NCBI RefSeq assembly: GCF_017498545.1
Contig: NZ_CP071793.1
Location: 11,526,256 to 11,590,255, forward strand
DNA from: Sulfidibacter corallicola
Lineage (GTDB): Bacteria; Acidobacteriota; Holophagae; Acanthopleuribacterales; Acanthopleuribacteraceae
Reading direction: 5' to 3'
Length of the DNA stretch: 64,000 nt
Part shown: positions 38,601 through 47,552 of the stretch, piece by piece
How the letters are laid out: the number at the start of each line of letters is the position of its first letter
How positions within the stretch are numbered: position 1 is the first letter of the stretch
The notes under the pieces: model-generated
Seen by the model: only the letters and a program-made list of their open reading frames with translations
Database searches by the model: none
What the model was told of the DNA's origin: nothing
Translations under genes and position numbers: made by a program

Positions 38601-38814
38601 GGGCTTTCACCATCTTGCGGGTGAGCCCGCGATCGACCTGCTCCACGGCCGCGCCCGGATAGATCGTGGTCACGGTGACGGAGCTGGGCGGCAGCGCCGG
38701 AAAACCTTCGATACGCATCGTCTGAATCGTGAAGACCGCGGCCACCAGGGCCAGGATCGTGAGCAAGTTGGCGGCGACCGGATTGCGGGTAAACCAAACC
38801 GTCAAAGCGTGCAT
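35671..38814 (-). CDS. RND efflux pump, inner-membrane subunit (AcrB-related)
   Basis: 1047 residues. It opens with FTRNPVAANLLTILALVAAVFT, characteristic of the less-studied branch of HAE pumps (NPVAANLL). The TM4 proton-relay pair is D399-D400 in GILVDDAIVVGES. The usual two periplasmic porter regions and 12 helices fit the length. It begins 3 bases after the adaptor stop and is the last gene of the tetR-OMF-adaptor-pump operon. Its sequence is far from the first pump at 460-3630, so this is a separate system and not a recent duplicate. Confidence 0.94.
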   Translation of the reverse strand: MHALTVWFTRNPVAANLLTILALVAAVFTIQTMRIEGFPALPPSSVTVTTIYPGAAVEQVDRGLTRKMVKALEGMPGLKKTASFSEEGVATVWARKESGFDMDRFQNEIRTRIDAIATLPQGAERPIVSRDEFNVEALLVQVYGQVDTDTLQKVARQVRDELQAHPKITKMTTFGLRAYEVRIEVDDDKLRSHGLSLTDVTQAIHNASLDYRTGSIESEAGKVTVRADQKALHYADFAAIPVRNAADGSSVTIADLAAIIDGFTTEPVYSRFQGDPAVGMQVFTSKKGHLIEVSEAAHEVMARLRPQMPEGVQIDIWGEYSIYMKDRLSLLATNAWQGLLIVFVLLALFLEVRLAFWVAMGIPISIAGALVVMGDRVLGYSLNDITTFGMIIVLGILVDDAIVVGESVFEERGTNPDPEAGTIAGVHRVSTATVFGCFTTISAFAPLLLIDSDIGKIFASFSVVVIVSLLASLVESKLILPAHLAAVRFDRRPTFILARWWGRLQKLAARGLQAINRRLYQPLLGKALRHRYSALLLFLTLAVAGLGAMGRGWVRTVFFPEVPGQIISVSLKMEGSSPLHLTTAHIETIEKAAEALNREVLDAGKSERPPIARIMTALTGPFDAEIFAELQPEAHRQLGTMETLNRWRERVGRLEGVEELTFSGSFETGGGFVVELEAREEQILKQAVSEFCKRLETRGGVNDVRHDLDSGSPNIRLRLKPEARHLGLTTADLAAQIGDAFGGYEVQRIQRGAEEVKIMVQFGEQRRRNMRDILDTRVRTATGEWVPLPLVASLETGYVPSSINRQNGRRVVQVRAALDKSRISAGEAFAWIQAEVAPELVRAYPDLSIRGAGELEEMGEMRGGLKRALVFILILIYVLLAIPLKSYVKPLVIMAVIPFGFIGAVIGHWFHGAPLSVLSFFGMLAVTGVVVNDSLVLLTRFREIRERGVPLRQALIEAGRSRFRAIFLTTVTTSCGLLPLLSETSEQAQYLIPAAISLAWGEIFATPITLMIVPILVHVGHDVGSWFRTSEEEPAVEASPEEATLAT

Positions 38815-38817
38815 CGA

Positions 38818-39996
38818 TCACTCCCCCTGCCGCGGCTGGACGGCCAAGCCCCGGGTGAACCCGGCGTGGGGCGCGATCGCGATCCGCAAGCCGTTGGCCG
38901 CTTCCTGGGGCGGTGCGACGTAGACCGAACCCTCGCCCCAGAAAAGAGCCTTGGCCAGCCAGGCGCGCAGCCGATCCTGACCGTCCACGTACCAGATCAA
39001 ACCCTGTTTGGTCAAAGCGCCTTCGGGTACCAACAACACGTTTTCCAGTGATTTGCCGGTGATCTCGGCCCGAACGAAGGTCCCGGGCAACAACGGCGGC
39101 GATTGAGCGAGCGGGCGTTCCACCCGCAGGTACAGCGTGCGCAAACGCGTGGCGCTTCCCAACCGACGACTGTCGCGCACGGCCGAGGCGCGCCACCGCA
39201 GATCTCGCTCCGGGTCGACCAGTTCGATGGTGGCCGACTCGAGCGGCCGCGGCAACAGTGACCATTGTTCCGCATCCAGTTGAACCGCAACCTCGGCCGC
39301 GTCCAACCCGACGAGGTGGGCGACCTCGTCACCGGCGAACAGCGAGGCGCCGGGATTGACGAACCGTTCGACGATCAACCCGTCGTAGGGCGCGAGGATG
39401 GTGGTCTGTTCCAACTGGGTGCGGGCGTGCTCGACGGCCGACTCGGCCGAGGCGACCTCGGCCCTGGCCGCTTCCACCTGGGGCACCCGCAACACCAGGT
39501 CCGATTCGGGTTCGCCCTCGATACCCGATCGCTTCCAGTTCGCGCGGGCCTCGGACGCCTCGCGCTCCTCGCGCAAGAGCTGGACCCGCGCCATGGCCAG
39601 GCGACCGCGCGCCTCGTTCAATTGCTGGCGGTAGGCGCTGTCCTCCAGTTGCACCAGAGCCTCGCCCTGGCGAACCTCGTTTCCTGGCAGTAGTTTGGAC
39701 GAAAGTTCGATCACCCGACCGTTCACCTGGCTCTTCAGCGCGGTCTGCCACAGGGGCGTGACTTCACCCAACGCCGTGATCAGTGCCGGATGCCGGTTCG
39801 GCGATACGGTCCGAACGGTGACCGGCATGCCGGTGCCCGCCCGATCGGTGCGTTCGTCGGGCGCGGCCTTCTCGCCTTCCTGGAACACGAACCCGAGCAC
39901 CAAGAGGGATATCAGGGCGGAGCCCAAAAAAACCAGCCATGTCTTCTTTTTATTGCGCGGCTTGTGGGGCGCGGGTTGCTTCAGCGTATCATTCAC
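38818..39996 (-). CDS. RND efflux periplasmic adaptor
   Basis: 392 residues. An N-terminal membrane anchor (TWLVFLGSALISLLVLGFVF) takes the place of a lipobox. Lipoyl halves are LKSQVNGRVIELSSKLLPGN and TTILAPYDGLIVERFVNPGA around a coiled hairpin; a beta barrel follows. The start is GTG 39996, overlapping the OMF stop by three bases, with GGAG 7 bases upstream. The frame remains open upstream across the OMF gene, but that portion is only a shadow. Confidence 0.9.
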   Translation of the reverse strand: MNDTLKQPAPHKPRNKKKTWLVFLGSALISLLVLGFVFQEGEKAAPDERTDRAGTGMPVTVRTVSPNRHPALITALGEVTPLWQTALKSQVNGRVIELSSKLLPGNEVRQGEALVQLEDSAYRQQLNEARGRLAMARVQLLREEREASEARANWKRSGIEGEPESDLVLRVPQVEAARAEVASAESAVEHARTQLEQTTILAPYDGLIVERFVNPGASLFAGDEVAHLVGLDAAEVAVQLDAEQWSLLPRPLESATIELVDPERDLRWRASAVRDSRRLGSATRLRTLYLRVERPLAQSPPLLPGTFVRAEITGKSLENVLLVPEGALTKQGLIWYVDGQDRLRAWLAKALFWGEGSVYVAPPQEAANGLRIAIAPHAGFTRGLAVQPRQGE

Positions 39997-41435
39997 GGTG
40001 TCACTCCTACCCAAGGTCGTGTTTCGGTGCCCAGACCAGCGGCCAGGGCCAGGTCGATTCGGTTGACCAGACGCGTGGCCTGCAGGTTCTCCCACTGCAA
40101 ACGCACGCTGATTTCCTGCTCCCGAGCGATCAGCAGGCTTTGCAGGCTGTCCAAGCCCTCGCGATACCTTTTCTCGAAAAAGGCACTGCTGCGATGTGCC
40201 TCGCCGAGCGCCGTATCCAGCGATTCGATTTGGGCGGTCAAGGTCCGCTCGCGGTCCAAGGCGTTCTCGACTTCCTCGAGCGCGCGCAGCACGTGCTCGT
40301 AGAGATCCATCAGGGCCGCGTCGGCGAGGTTGGCTTCCGCTCGGGCGTTCAGGGCCAGGGCGCCACCGTCGAACAACGGTTGGAACAACGAGCCCAACAG
40401 GTTCCAACCCGTGGAGGCCGAACCGAGGCCGTCCAGCCGGGCTGCCTCGCGAAACACCTGACCCGACAGCCGCAATTGCGGGTAACGGGCCTTGTCGGCC
40501 GCCGAGGCGGTGGCGCGCGCCGACGCCAATCGAGCCAACGCGGCACGGATGTCGGGCCGGTGAAGCAGGACCGTCGCGGGAACATCCAAACCGGTGGCGC
40601 CGATCTCGGGGAGTTCGGTGGCGCCGGGGATCTCGGTTCGGGGCACACGACCCAGCAACACCTCCAAGCGACGTTCGCTTTGGCGCACCGCGTTCTGTTG
40701 CGCATCCCGGTCCGATTGGGCCAATGCCGTCTGGGTCTTGGCCGTGGCCAACTCGTCGTAACTGGCGAGTCCGTTGCGGTAGCGCGCCCGCCACATGTCC
40801 TCGACCTCCGCGAGCAGGGCCAGGCGACGTTCCTGAACCGCGACGGCGCGACGCTCGGCAACCACGGTCACCCAGGCTTGAATGATGCGCGCGGCAAGGG
40901 CGTCGCGAAGGGCGAGCCAATCCGCTTCCTGAGCCTGGTAACCGGTGTCGGCGGCCCGACGTTCATCGGCGAGTCGGCCCCACAGATCCAGTTCCCAGGA
41001 GAACGAAAGCGCGGGGCGCAAGGAGTTGGCGGTGCGGGTGCCGCCCGTCTCCGGATCGAGGCTTCGATTGTCGCGGGTCGCCTCGAAGCCTGCGTCGACA
41101 CGCGGCAGGTGGCGGGCACGGGTGACTCGGGCCAGCAACCCAGAGGCCTCCAACCGCAGCGCGGTGGCCGCGAGATTGGGATTGTTGGCCAGTGCCTCTT
41201 CGACCAGGGCAGCGAGTCTCTCGTCATCGATCAGATCGAGCAAGGCGTCGCTGACCGGCAAATCGCCGGCGGGTTCGCGCCAGGTTTGGGGCAATTCGGT
41301 GCGCACCTCGGGGGGAAGTTCCAGATCTGCTTCCCTATGGGCGGCACAGCCACACACCGCCAGGGCGAGCGCCAGGCCGGTGAACCTTCCCAGGTGGCGG
41401 GTGGTCCATCGAAGGAAGGATTCCAATATCGCCAT
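39993..41435 (-). CDS. outer-membrane efflux channel lipoprotein (NodT family)
   Basis: 480 residues with lipobox AVCGC (Cys30). Two OEP repeats; the phrases ARHLPRVDAGFEATRDNRS, LSFSWELDLWGRLADERRAA and LLHRPDIRAALARLASARA are standard for the family. It lies 2 bases after the TetR gene and overlaps the adaptor gene start. Confidence 0.92.
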   Translation of the reverse strand: MAILESFLRWTTRHLGRFTGLALALAVCGCAAHREADLELPPEVRTELPQTWREPAGDLPVSDALLDLIDDERLAALVEEALANNPNLAATALRLEASGLLARVTRARHLPRVDAGFEATRDNRSLDPETGGTRTANSLRPALSFSWELDLWGRLADERRAADTGYQAQEADWLALRDALAARIIQAWVTVVAERRAVAVQERRLALLAEVEDMWRARYRNGLASYDELATAKTQTALAQSDRDAQQNAVRQSERRLEVLLGRVPRTEIPGATELPEIGATGLDVPATVLLHRPDIRAALARLASARATASAADKARYPQLRLSGQVFREAARLDGLGSASTGWNLLGSLFQPLFDGGALALNARAEANLADAALMDLYEHVLRALEEVENALDRERTLTAQIESLDTALGEAHRSSAFFEKRYREGLDSLQSLLIAREQEISVRLQWENLQATRLVNRIDLALAAGLGTETRPWVGVTP

Positions 41436-41437
41436 GC

Positions 41438-42070
41438 TCAGGCCTCCAGCGAGGGATTGGCGGCGGCCAGAACCAGGGTGGTGATGTGCTTGGCCAGCTT
41501 GTCTTTTTTCGCGAAGGCTTGGTTGAAGCCGGGCAGCGTGGCCTCGGTCAGGTGCCCGTAGAGGCCGAAGGTTTCCAGGAGCGCGACCATGGTGAAGACG
41601 GCGAAACCGACGTATTCACTGCCTACCGGCTGATCGGTGGCGGCGGCCACGATTTCCGAAGCGAAGGCCGCATCCGGCCTGTAGTACCGCTCGACCACTT
41701 CGTCGAAGGCTTCGCTGCCTTCCCAGGCGGCCCGGTTCAGCAGGGCGTTCTGCCAGGTGTCCACGGCATCGTCGCGATACTCGCGCAGGCTTTCCTTGAT
41801 CATGATGAACAGGGCCTGACGGGGCTTCAGCCGTCTCAGGTCGCGTTGATCGGATTCCGAAATGGAGGCGCCCTCGGCGGCAAAGGCGAGGACCTCGCGG
41901 TACAACATGTCTTTCGATTGGAAATGGTAGTTCAGGGCGCTGAGGTGGGTGTCCGCGTGCTTCGCGATGTCGCGGACGGTGACGCCCTTGAAGCCGCGTT
42001 CGGCAAACAAGCGACCGGCGGCGTCGATGATTTTGGCGCGGGTCAGTTCCGATTTCTTGGCGGGGACCAT
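41438..42070 (-). CDS. TetR-family repressor heading the second efflux operon
   Basis: 210 residues. The HTH is RAKIIDAAGRLFAERGFKGVTVRDIAKHADTHLSALNYHFQSKDMLY, similar to CerR/RutR-like regulators with a TetR_C domain of the DUF1956 kind. ATG 42070 follows AAGGAG; twelve upstream codons are rejected. It is the first gene of a four-gene operon that it probably represses, so regulator and pump levels rise together when inducer is present. Confidence 0.9.
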   Translation of the reverse strand: MVPAKKSELTRAKIIDAAGRLFAERGFKGVTVRDIAKHADTHLSALNYHFQSKDMLYREVLAFAAEGASISESDQRDLRRLKPRQALFIMIKESLREYRDDAVDTWQNALLNRAAWEGSEAFDEVVERYYRPDAAFASEIVAAATDQPVGSEYVGFAVFTMVALLETFGLYGHLTEATLPGFNQAFAKKDKLAKHITTLVLAAANPSLEA

Positions 42071-42117
42071 GGGAGCTCCTTCTCGAGGGTAGGGGCGTCG
42101 AGGCATCTCGAACGCTT

Positions 42118-42152
42118 GTTTCGAACATTTGTACGAAACACTTGTTCGAAAC
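42118..42152. promoter_or_regulatory. operator palindrome of the second efflux operon
   Basis: GTTTCGAACA (42118-42127) and TGTTCGAAAC (42143-42152) are perfect inverted 10-mers separated by 15 bases. The spacer contains a third half-like element (TACGAAAC). It lies 48 bases upstream of the tetR ATG. Confidence 0.75.
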
Positions 42153-42450
42153 CCTGAGCATTTTTTTCAAAAAACCGCACAAAATCCACAAACCGCTTCA
42201 TTTAAAACCGTTATGAATGCAGCAATGGGCCCGAGCTTCATCGAAAATGCTGTTCCGGTCGAGCTCGATCGCGGCCCGCCAGTATGATGCGGGTCATATC
42301 GATGGTGCGGACGGAACCGATAAAGTCGGCTCGTTGGACCTCGAACCAGGGGAAATGGTGCTCGTTTGGTAACACATCTCCTTCCGCGGCCGTGGTACTT
42401 TCGCCAAAACTGCCGGGTAGGATCTCGACGTAAGGGACGGGAGGTCGAAC

Positions 42451-43341
42451 ATGGAATCGGATACGGCTTCGTCGGCGCAGCCGAAAGTCATCACCATCAT
42501 CGGTGGCGCCGGCGGCATGGGGCGCTTGTTTCGTCGCGAATTGGAAGCGGCGGGTCACGAGGTACGGGTGCTGGACAAGGACGATTGGCACCGCTGGGAA
42601 CCGTTGCTGGCCGACGTGGATCTGGTGCTCTTGAGCGTGCCGATCGAACACGTGATGGAAGGTATCGAACAGCTTGCGGGAAAACTGGGGCGAGACCAGT
42701 TACTGGCGGATGTCACCAGTATCAAGGTCAAGCCGATTCGCAAGATGCGGGAGGTCCACGCGGGCCCCGTCCTGGGCCTGCACCCCATGTTCGGGCCCAC
42801 CACCAAACGGTTGCAGGGCCAATTGATCGTCGATTGCGGCGGGCGCCGGCCGCACGCCTTCGCGTGGTTCCTGGAGACCCTGCGCGGCTTGGGCGCCAAG
42901 ATGATCAAGGCCAGCGCCGACGAGCACGACCGCATGATGGCCTTCGTCCAGGTGGCTCGACACTTCGCATCGTTCGCCTACGGCGTGCACCTGTTCGAGG
43001 AAAACGCCGACCTGGACCGCATGATGGCCTTCAGCTCGCCGATCTACCGGCTTGAAATGGGCATGGTCGGACGGTTGTTCGCCCAGGATCCGCACCTGTA
43101 CGCCGAAATCATTTTCTCCTCCGAGGTGGGGAAACAGCAGCTCCGTCACTACCACAACCACTTGGGTGAAATGGTCGAATTGGTGGAGCGGGGCGACAAG
43201 GACGCCTTCATCGATTATTTCAAGAACGTGTCGGCGTGGTACGGCGAGCTGGGCCGGCAGTTTCTGGACGAAAGCAGTTACATCATCGACAAGCTGACGG
43301 AATACACGCGTGAGCCCGCTGCGGAGGAGGTTTCTTCGTAG
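42451..43341 (+). CDS. tyrA: prephenate dehydrogenase (TyrA)
   Basis: 296 residues. It converts prephenate to 4-hydroxyphenylpyruvate in tyrosine synthesis. The NAD-binding loop is TIIGGAGGMGRLFRRELEAAG, then VLLSVPIEHV and ADVTSIKVKPI. LHPMFGPTTKRLQGQ is the conserved TyrA active-site segment, and the C-terminal helical dimerisation region follows. It resembles the dehydrogenase half of the E. coli T-protein without the chorismate mutase domain. ATG 42451 follows GGGAGGTCGAAC. It is monocistronic and divergent from the efflux operon. Confidence 0.88.
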   Translation: MESDTASSAQPKVITIIGGAGGMGRLFRRELEAAGHEVRVLDKDDWHRWEPLLADVDLVLLSVPIEHVMEGIEQLAGKLGRDQLLADVTSIKVKPIRKMREVHAGPVLGLHPMFGPTTKRLQGQLIVDCGGRRPHAFAWFLETLRGLGAKMIKASADEHDRMMAFVQVARHFASFAYGVHLFEENADLDRMMAFSSPIYRLEMGMVGRLFAQDPHLYAEIIFSSEVGKQQLRHYHNHLGEMVELVERGDKDAFIDYFKNVSAWYGELGRQFLDESSYIIDKLTEYTREPAAEEVSS

Positions 43342-43365
43342 CCGCAGGGCAATTCATTTGTCAGT

Positions 43366-43985
43366 TTTTTACCACAAAGTCGTTGCCCAGGCCGGGGGCC
43401 GGATTGCCGGACCACCGGGTTTCAGGTGGGTAACTAATCGAAGCGAATCGTTTGGGAGTTCCCGCATTTGTGAGAGGGGCGTCGTTGCAGTAAGTGCCGG
43501 GCCCACCCAGGGCGCCGGGCCGACATTTTTCGACGAACTCCCCGCACATCCGCCTTTTTAGGTTTTTATCTTTATCTTCGAACTTTACAGAGTTTGTTAC
43601 ATATAGATTCCACGGAGATCACAGAGATAGAATAGTATGTCGAAGATGACCTTGCCTCCCTGGATAGGATACAACGTGCAGGTGTTACTGGGAGGTCTGC
43701 AGAGAATGTGGACGGAACTTTTACCAGCCTGATTGCGCTTGATACGCGTTGGAATCCACCTTGGCACGCACCAAAAATCCTATTCCTAATGACACTGGCA
43801 CCACATCAATGAATCAAAGAAAAAATATAGCCGTCCAAAAACCAAAAGCACGAGCTCCCGGGATGATTTCCAGTACCGATGCGGGAGAAGGCCCAGAGCC
43901 AAACCAAGGCACAAACACCTAAATTCGAAATGTTTACAACAAGCCCTGTTTGACTCCGCGGCCTCCGCGACCTCCGTGGTAAAAA
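43366..43985. repeat. degenerate element with ACCACAAAG / CTCCGTGGTAAA ends; no gene
   Basis: TTTTTTACCACAAAG at 43366 and CTCCGTGGTAAAAAG at 43971 are inverted. A further CCACGGAGATCACAGAGATAG tract lies near 43608. It is of the same type as 19472-19950 and fills most of 43342-44029; I see no credible gene there. Confidence 0.5.
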
Positions 43986-44029
43986 GCCGAAGTCACCGTT
44001 GCTCGGGATGGGAACGGTACTCCGAGGAC

Positions 44030-44857
44030 TCAGGAACCCTTGCCGGACTTGATGAACTTGAGCGTCATGCGGTCGCTCTCTCCGATCGCGATCCACTTGG
44101 CTGGGTCGGCGTTCTCACCTTCGTGATAAAGGGTGGGCGGCAGGGTCCAAACGCCGTAGGGGTGATCCTTGGTGTCCTTGGGGTTCGCGTTGATTTCGGA
44201 CTTGGCCACGAGCTTGAAACCGGCCTTCTCGGCCAAGGCGACGACCACGTCTTCGGTGAGGTAGCCCCGTTCGCCCAGGGGGCCCGTTACGGTTTCGGCG
44301 GAATCCCGGTGCTGGACCACGCCAAGAATTCCGCCCGGCTTGAGCAGGTCGTGGAACATCTTGAACATGCCGTCCGGATTGCGGTCGTGGGTGATGAAGT
44401 TGTGAACGTTGCGGAAGGTCAGGACCATGTCCGCCGAACCGGGCTCGATCCCTTCCGCCTTGGCGTTCCGGATCTCGGCCGTGCGGACCTTGCTGTAGAT
44501 GGGATTGGAAGCCAGTTTTTTGTCGAACACCTCGTGGCCGTTCTGGATGTGCTCGTTTTGGGAATCTCGGGGATGGCCCATGGCCACATAGGTCCCCTTT
44601 TCCTGGAGGTAGGGCGCGAGCACTTCCGTGTACCAGGCCTTGTTGCCAGGATGGATCTCGACGACCTTCATGTCCGCCTCGATCCCGAAGAATTGGAGGG
44701 TTTCCACTGGATGACGGGCGCCGTTGCGCGCCTTGTGTTCCTCGGATCGATGAGCGCCGTTGGCGATGTCCGCGAGGGACCCACCTCCGAATGCCGACAC
44801 CGCGGCTGCGACACTCAGTGAGAGGGTGAGCAAGATCTTGGTTCCGTTTTTCAACAT
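44030..44857 (-). CDS. exported methyltransferase-like protein (COG4798-like)
   Basis: 275 residues with a signal peptide (ILLTLSLSVAAAVSAFGGGS). The body is a class I methyltransferase-like fold: VVEIHPGNKAWYTEVLAPYL in place of motif I, MVLTFRNVHNFI, LLKPGGILGVVQHRD. The glycine-rich loop expected in motif I (GxGxG) is replaced by HPGNKAW. It is unclear how a periplasmic protein would obtain SAM. The family is known for signal peptides and lacks an assigned reaction. It is divergent from the kinase gene at 45045. Confidence 0.82.
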   Translation of the reverse strand: MLKNGTKILLTLSLSVAAAVSAFGGGSLADIANGAHRSEEHKARNGARHPVETLQFFGIEADMKVVEIHPGNKAWYTEVLAPYLQEKGTYVAMGHPRDSQNEHIQNGHEVFDKKLASNPIYSKVRTAEIRNAKAEGIEPGSADMVLTFRNVHNFITHDRNPDGMFKMFHDLLKPGGILGVVQHRDSAETVTGPLGERGYLTEDVVVALAEKAGFKLVAKSEINANPKDTKDHPYGVWTLPPTLYHEGENADPAKWIAIGESDRMTLKFIKSGKGS

Positions 44858-45044
44858 GTTCCTTCCTTGAATTGGGCTGGTGAGCGAGTTTGGGAATGCT
44901 CGCGAACGAAGGAAAAGGTACAGGATTCTTCGGTCAAATCGGTGGAGCGCGGGTCAAACGATGACAAAGAGTTGTCAAGATTTGTAAAGAAGGAGGATGA
45001 TTGGGTGACGGCCCGCTGTCAGGGTCGATGGCAAGGTGAAGGAT

Positions 45045-46718
45045 ATGGCGACGCTGGCGAATCGAATAAAAAAGATGGCTGACCGGCAATCCCCCAGAAC
45101 GGTGGTGTGGTTGGCTACCGGCCTCTTTTGCCTGCCCCTGGCGGTCCTTCTCCTCATGCAGTACCGCTGGTTGACGCACATGGAAACGGTCAACCGGGAA
45201 GCGGAGCGGGCCAACATGAGTCACTACCTGGACATCGTCGCGGAGAAAACAGAAAACCACTACCGGCTCTTGGCAGCGGGCTTGGTACAGGTTCCCGCCG
45301 ATTTATTGACCGGCGACTTGGCGCCCATCCTCCTCCATTACCGAAGCATCCCGCGCGAAAAGCTGGCGCCGGTCAGCTACCTGTTCCACATGAGTTTCGT
45401 GGGAGACCGCGACCGGGAGACCTACCTGTTCGACCCCCAGACCGGAGACTGGGCGGCTCAGGTGCCCGACAGCTACTACAAAAAGGTGAACCTGGCGGGA
45501 ATTCACTGGTGGGCCTGGCATCAGAAGAAGCTGGATGGGGCACCGGAAGGCCTGGTGACCAGCCACTATCTTCCCAATCAGCCGATCATCATGCACCTGA
45601 TCCCCGACGAGAACGGCGAGGTGATCGGCCTGGCGGGCATGGTGCTGGACGACGATTATTTCGGCCGCTTCCTGGCCGACATCGTGCCCGACACCCTGAA
45701 CGCGACCTTCCCCGGACGCGGTATGCGGGCGGAGGTCCTCGACGGCACGGATGTACGGCGGCTGGAGACGGAAACGATCGGAGCGATCGAGTCGGAAGAC
45801 AAGGTGGTGAGGCCTTTTTCCTGGGTGTTTCAGGACTGGCGCGTGGCCATTCACCGAAACGGTGGGCGAACTTCAGGCCTGGCAGAGACCACCGTCATGG
45901 CCAACGGATTGGTTTCGTTGGCATTGGCCATCATTCTGGCCCTGGGCGTGTTGTTCAGTATGAGAACGGCGGTCAACTACCGGCAACTATCCGATATGAA
46001 ATCCGATTTCGTCTCCAACGTATCCCACGAGTTGCGCACCCCCATCGCGTCGATCCGGGTGTTCAGTGAACTGATGCGCGATGGAAAAATTGGCTCGATG
46101 GAGAAGGTCGTGGAGTACGGCACCGTCATCGAACAGGAAACGCGTCGATTGGGTGGTCTCATCGAAAACATTCTCGACTTTTCAAAGATCGAATCGGGCC
46201 AGAAGCAGTACGTCCTGGAGGAAACGGACCTGGTCGGCCTGGCGGAGGCGATCGTACAGGGCTTCGAGCAACGGCCGGATTTGGCTGGTATCCGCTTCGC
46301 ACGAACTTTTCCCGAACAGGTGCCGGCACTTCCCCTGGACCGGGGCGCGATCGGCCAGGCATTGTTCAACCTTCTGGATAACGCGATAAAATACGGACCG
46401 GCAACCCAAACCATCGAGGTCGGGGTACGGCTCGAGGAGACTCGGGCCTCCGTGTGGGTCAAGGACCAGTCCGGCGGTATTCCCGTTCACGAGCGGGAAC
46501 GGGTTTTCGATCGATTTCACCGGGTGCATACCGGCGCCGTCCACCAGGTACGCGGGAGTGGATTGGGGCTGGCCATCACCAAGCACATCGCCGAGGGCCA
46601 CGGTGGTAGGATTGCACTGACGTGTGAAGAAGGTGTGGGCAGTTGTTTTGAGATCTACCTGCCCTTCGGGGGGAAAGAGCGTGGGTGCAGAGCCGAAAAA
46701 ACGGGTGCTGTTGGTTGA
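45045..46718 (+). CDS. sensor histidine kinase with large periplasmic domain
   Basis: 557 residues. TM1 is VVWLATGLFCLPLAVLLLMQY; a long extracytoplasmic domain spans about 45-285; TM2 is GLVSLALAIILALGVLFSM. HisKA contains H328 (VSHELRTPIAS); HATPase_c has LLDNAIKYGP, DQSGGIP and GSGLGLAITKH. No HAMP domain is obvious between TM2 and HisKA. ATG 45045 is preferred over GTG 45036 because it is followed by a normal N-terminus and AAGGTGAAGG precedes it. It overlaps the regulator gene by 38 bases. Confidence 0.9.
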   Translation: MATLANRIKKMADRQSPRTVVWLATGLFCLPLAVLLLMQYRWLTHMETVNREAERANMSHYLDIVAEKTENHYRLLAAGLVQVPADLLTGDLAPILLHYRSIPREKLAPVSYLFHMSFVGDRDRETYLFDPQTGDWAAQVPDSYYKKVNLAGIHWWAWHQKKLDGAPEGLVTSHYLPNQPIIMHLIPDENGEVIGLAGMVLDDDYFGRFLADIVPDTLNATFPGRGMRAEVLDGTDVRRLETETIGAIESEDKVVRPFSWVFQDWRVAIHRNGGRTSGLAETTVMANGLVSLALAIILALGVLFSMRTAVNYRQLSDMKSDFVSNVSHELRTPIASIRVFSELMRDGKIGSMEKVVEYGTVIEQETRRLGGLIENILDFSKIESGQKQYVLEETDLVGLAEAIVQGFEQRPDLAGIRFARTFPEQVPALPLDRGAIGQALFNLLDNAIKYGPATQTIEVGVRLEETRASVWVKDQSGGIPVHERERVFDRFHRVHTGAVHQVRGSGLGLAITKHIAEGHGGRIALTCEEGVGSCFEIYLPFGGKERGCRAEKTGAVG

Positions 46719-47385
46719 AGACGATCCGGCCTTGATCCTGGGGTTGAAGGACGGCCTGGCTTTCGAGGGGTTTGAAGTTTTGCACGCACCCGACGGCGAA
46801 ACGGGATTGGCCATGGCGCGCACCGGGAACCCGGACCTGGTGGTGCTCGACATCATGCTGCCCCGAAAGAGTGGCCTCGACGTGTGCCAGGCCCTGCGTG
46901 CCGAGGGCAACACCGTACCCATCATCATGCTGTCCGCCCGCGGCACGGAGATCGACCGCGTCCTGGGCTTGAAGATCGGGGCCGACGACTACGTGACCAA
47001 ACCCTTCAGCATGGCCGAGTTGGTGGCGCGCATGGAAGCGATTTGGCGTCGCAACGGGTTCCTGAACCAACATCCGGATCGACAGGAACGCCTGCATTTC
47101 GGCGATGTCGAGGTGGATTTCGAGGACCATTCCGCCTGGAAATCGGGTCAGCCATTGGCCCTGACGCCGCGCGAGTTCCTGATTCTCGCCCATTTCGCCA
47201 AAAACCTGGGCAAGGTCATTTCCCGCAGGGAATTTTTGCAGGAGGTCTGGGAGTACGAGGGCGCCGCCGTGACCCGGACGGTCGACACCCATATGGCCAA
47301 CCTGCGCAAAAAGATCGAACCCAACCCCGAAAAACCAAACCACCTGATCACGGTTCACCGGTTGGGCTACAAGTTCAAGCTTTAG
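46681..47385 (+). CDS. OmpR-family response regulator
   Basis: 234 residues. Receiver: VLLVEDD, phosphorylation site D57 (LVVLDIMLPRKSG), VPIIMLSARG, YVTKPF. Winged-helix output: LTPREFLILAHFAKNLGKVISR ... VDTHMANLRKKIE. The GTG start at 46681 lies inside the kinase gene with GGGGGGAAAG upstream. The receiver has normal length, unlike the regulator at 22574. This gives a kinase-regulator order, opposite to the first pair. Confidence 0.92.
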   Translation: MGAEPKKRVLLVEDDPALILGLKDGLAFEGFEVLHAPDGETGLAMARTGNPDLVVLDIMLPRKSGLDVCQALRAEGNTVPIIMLSARGTEIDRVLGLKIGADDYVTKPFSMAELVARMEAIWRRNGFLNQHPDRQERLHFGDVEVDFEDHSAWKSGQPLALTPREFLILAHFAKNLGKVISRREFLQEVWEYEGAAVTRTVDTHMANLRKKIEPNPEKPNHLITVHRLGYKFKL

Positions 47386-47552
47386 GATTGGCTTGCGGCA
47401 ACCGCCTAAAAAATTTCCATTGGTTGCCCGTCGGCGATTTCCGAGCGGTCGCGCCGGCCTGACATGTGTTTTTCGGAATGCTCGCCATTTAAAATGAGGC
47501 GGTACCGCCCGATGTGAGCGCCGCTACGCAGAACCCCGGTGGGAGGCAAACA

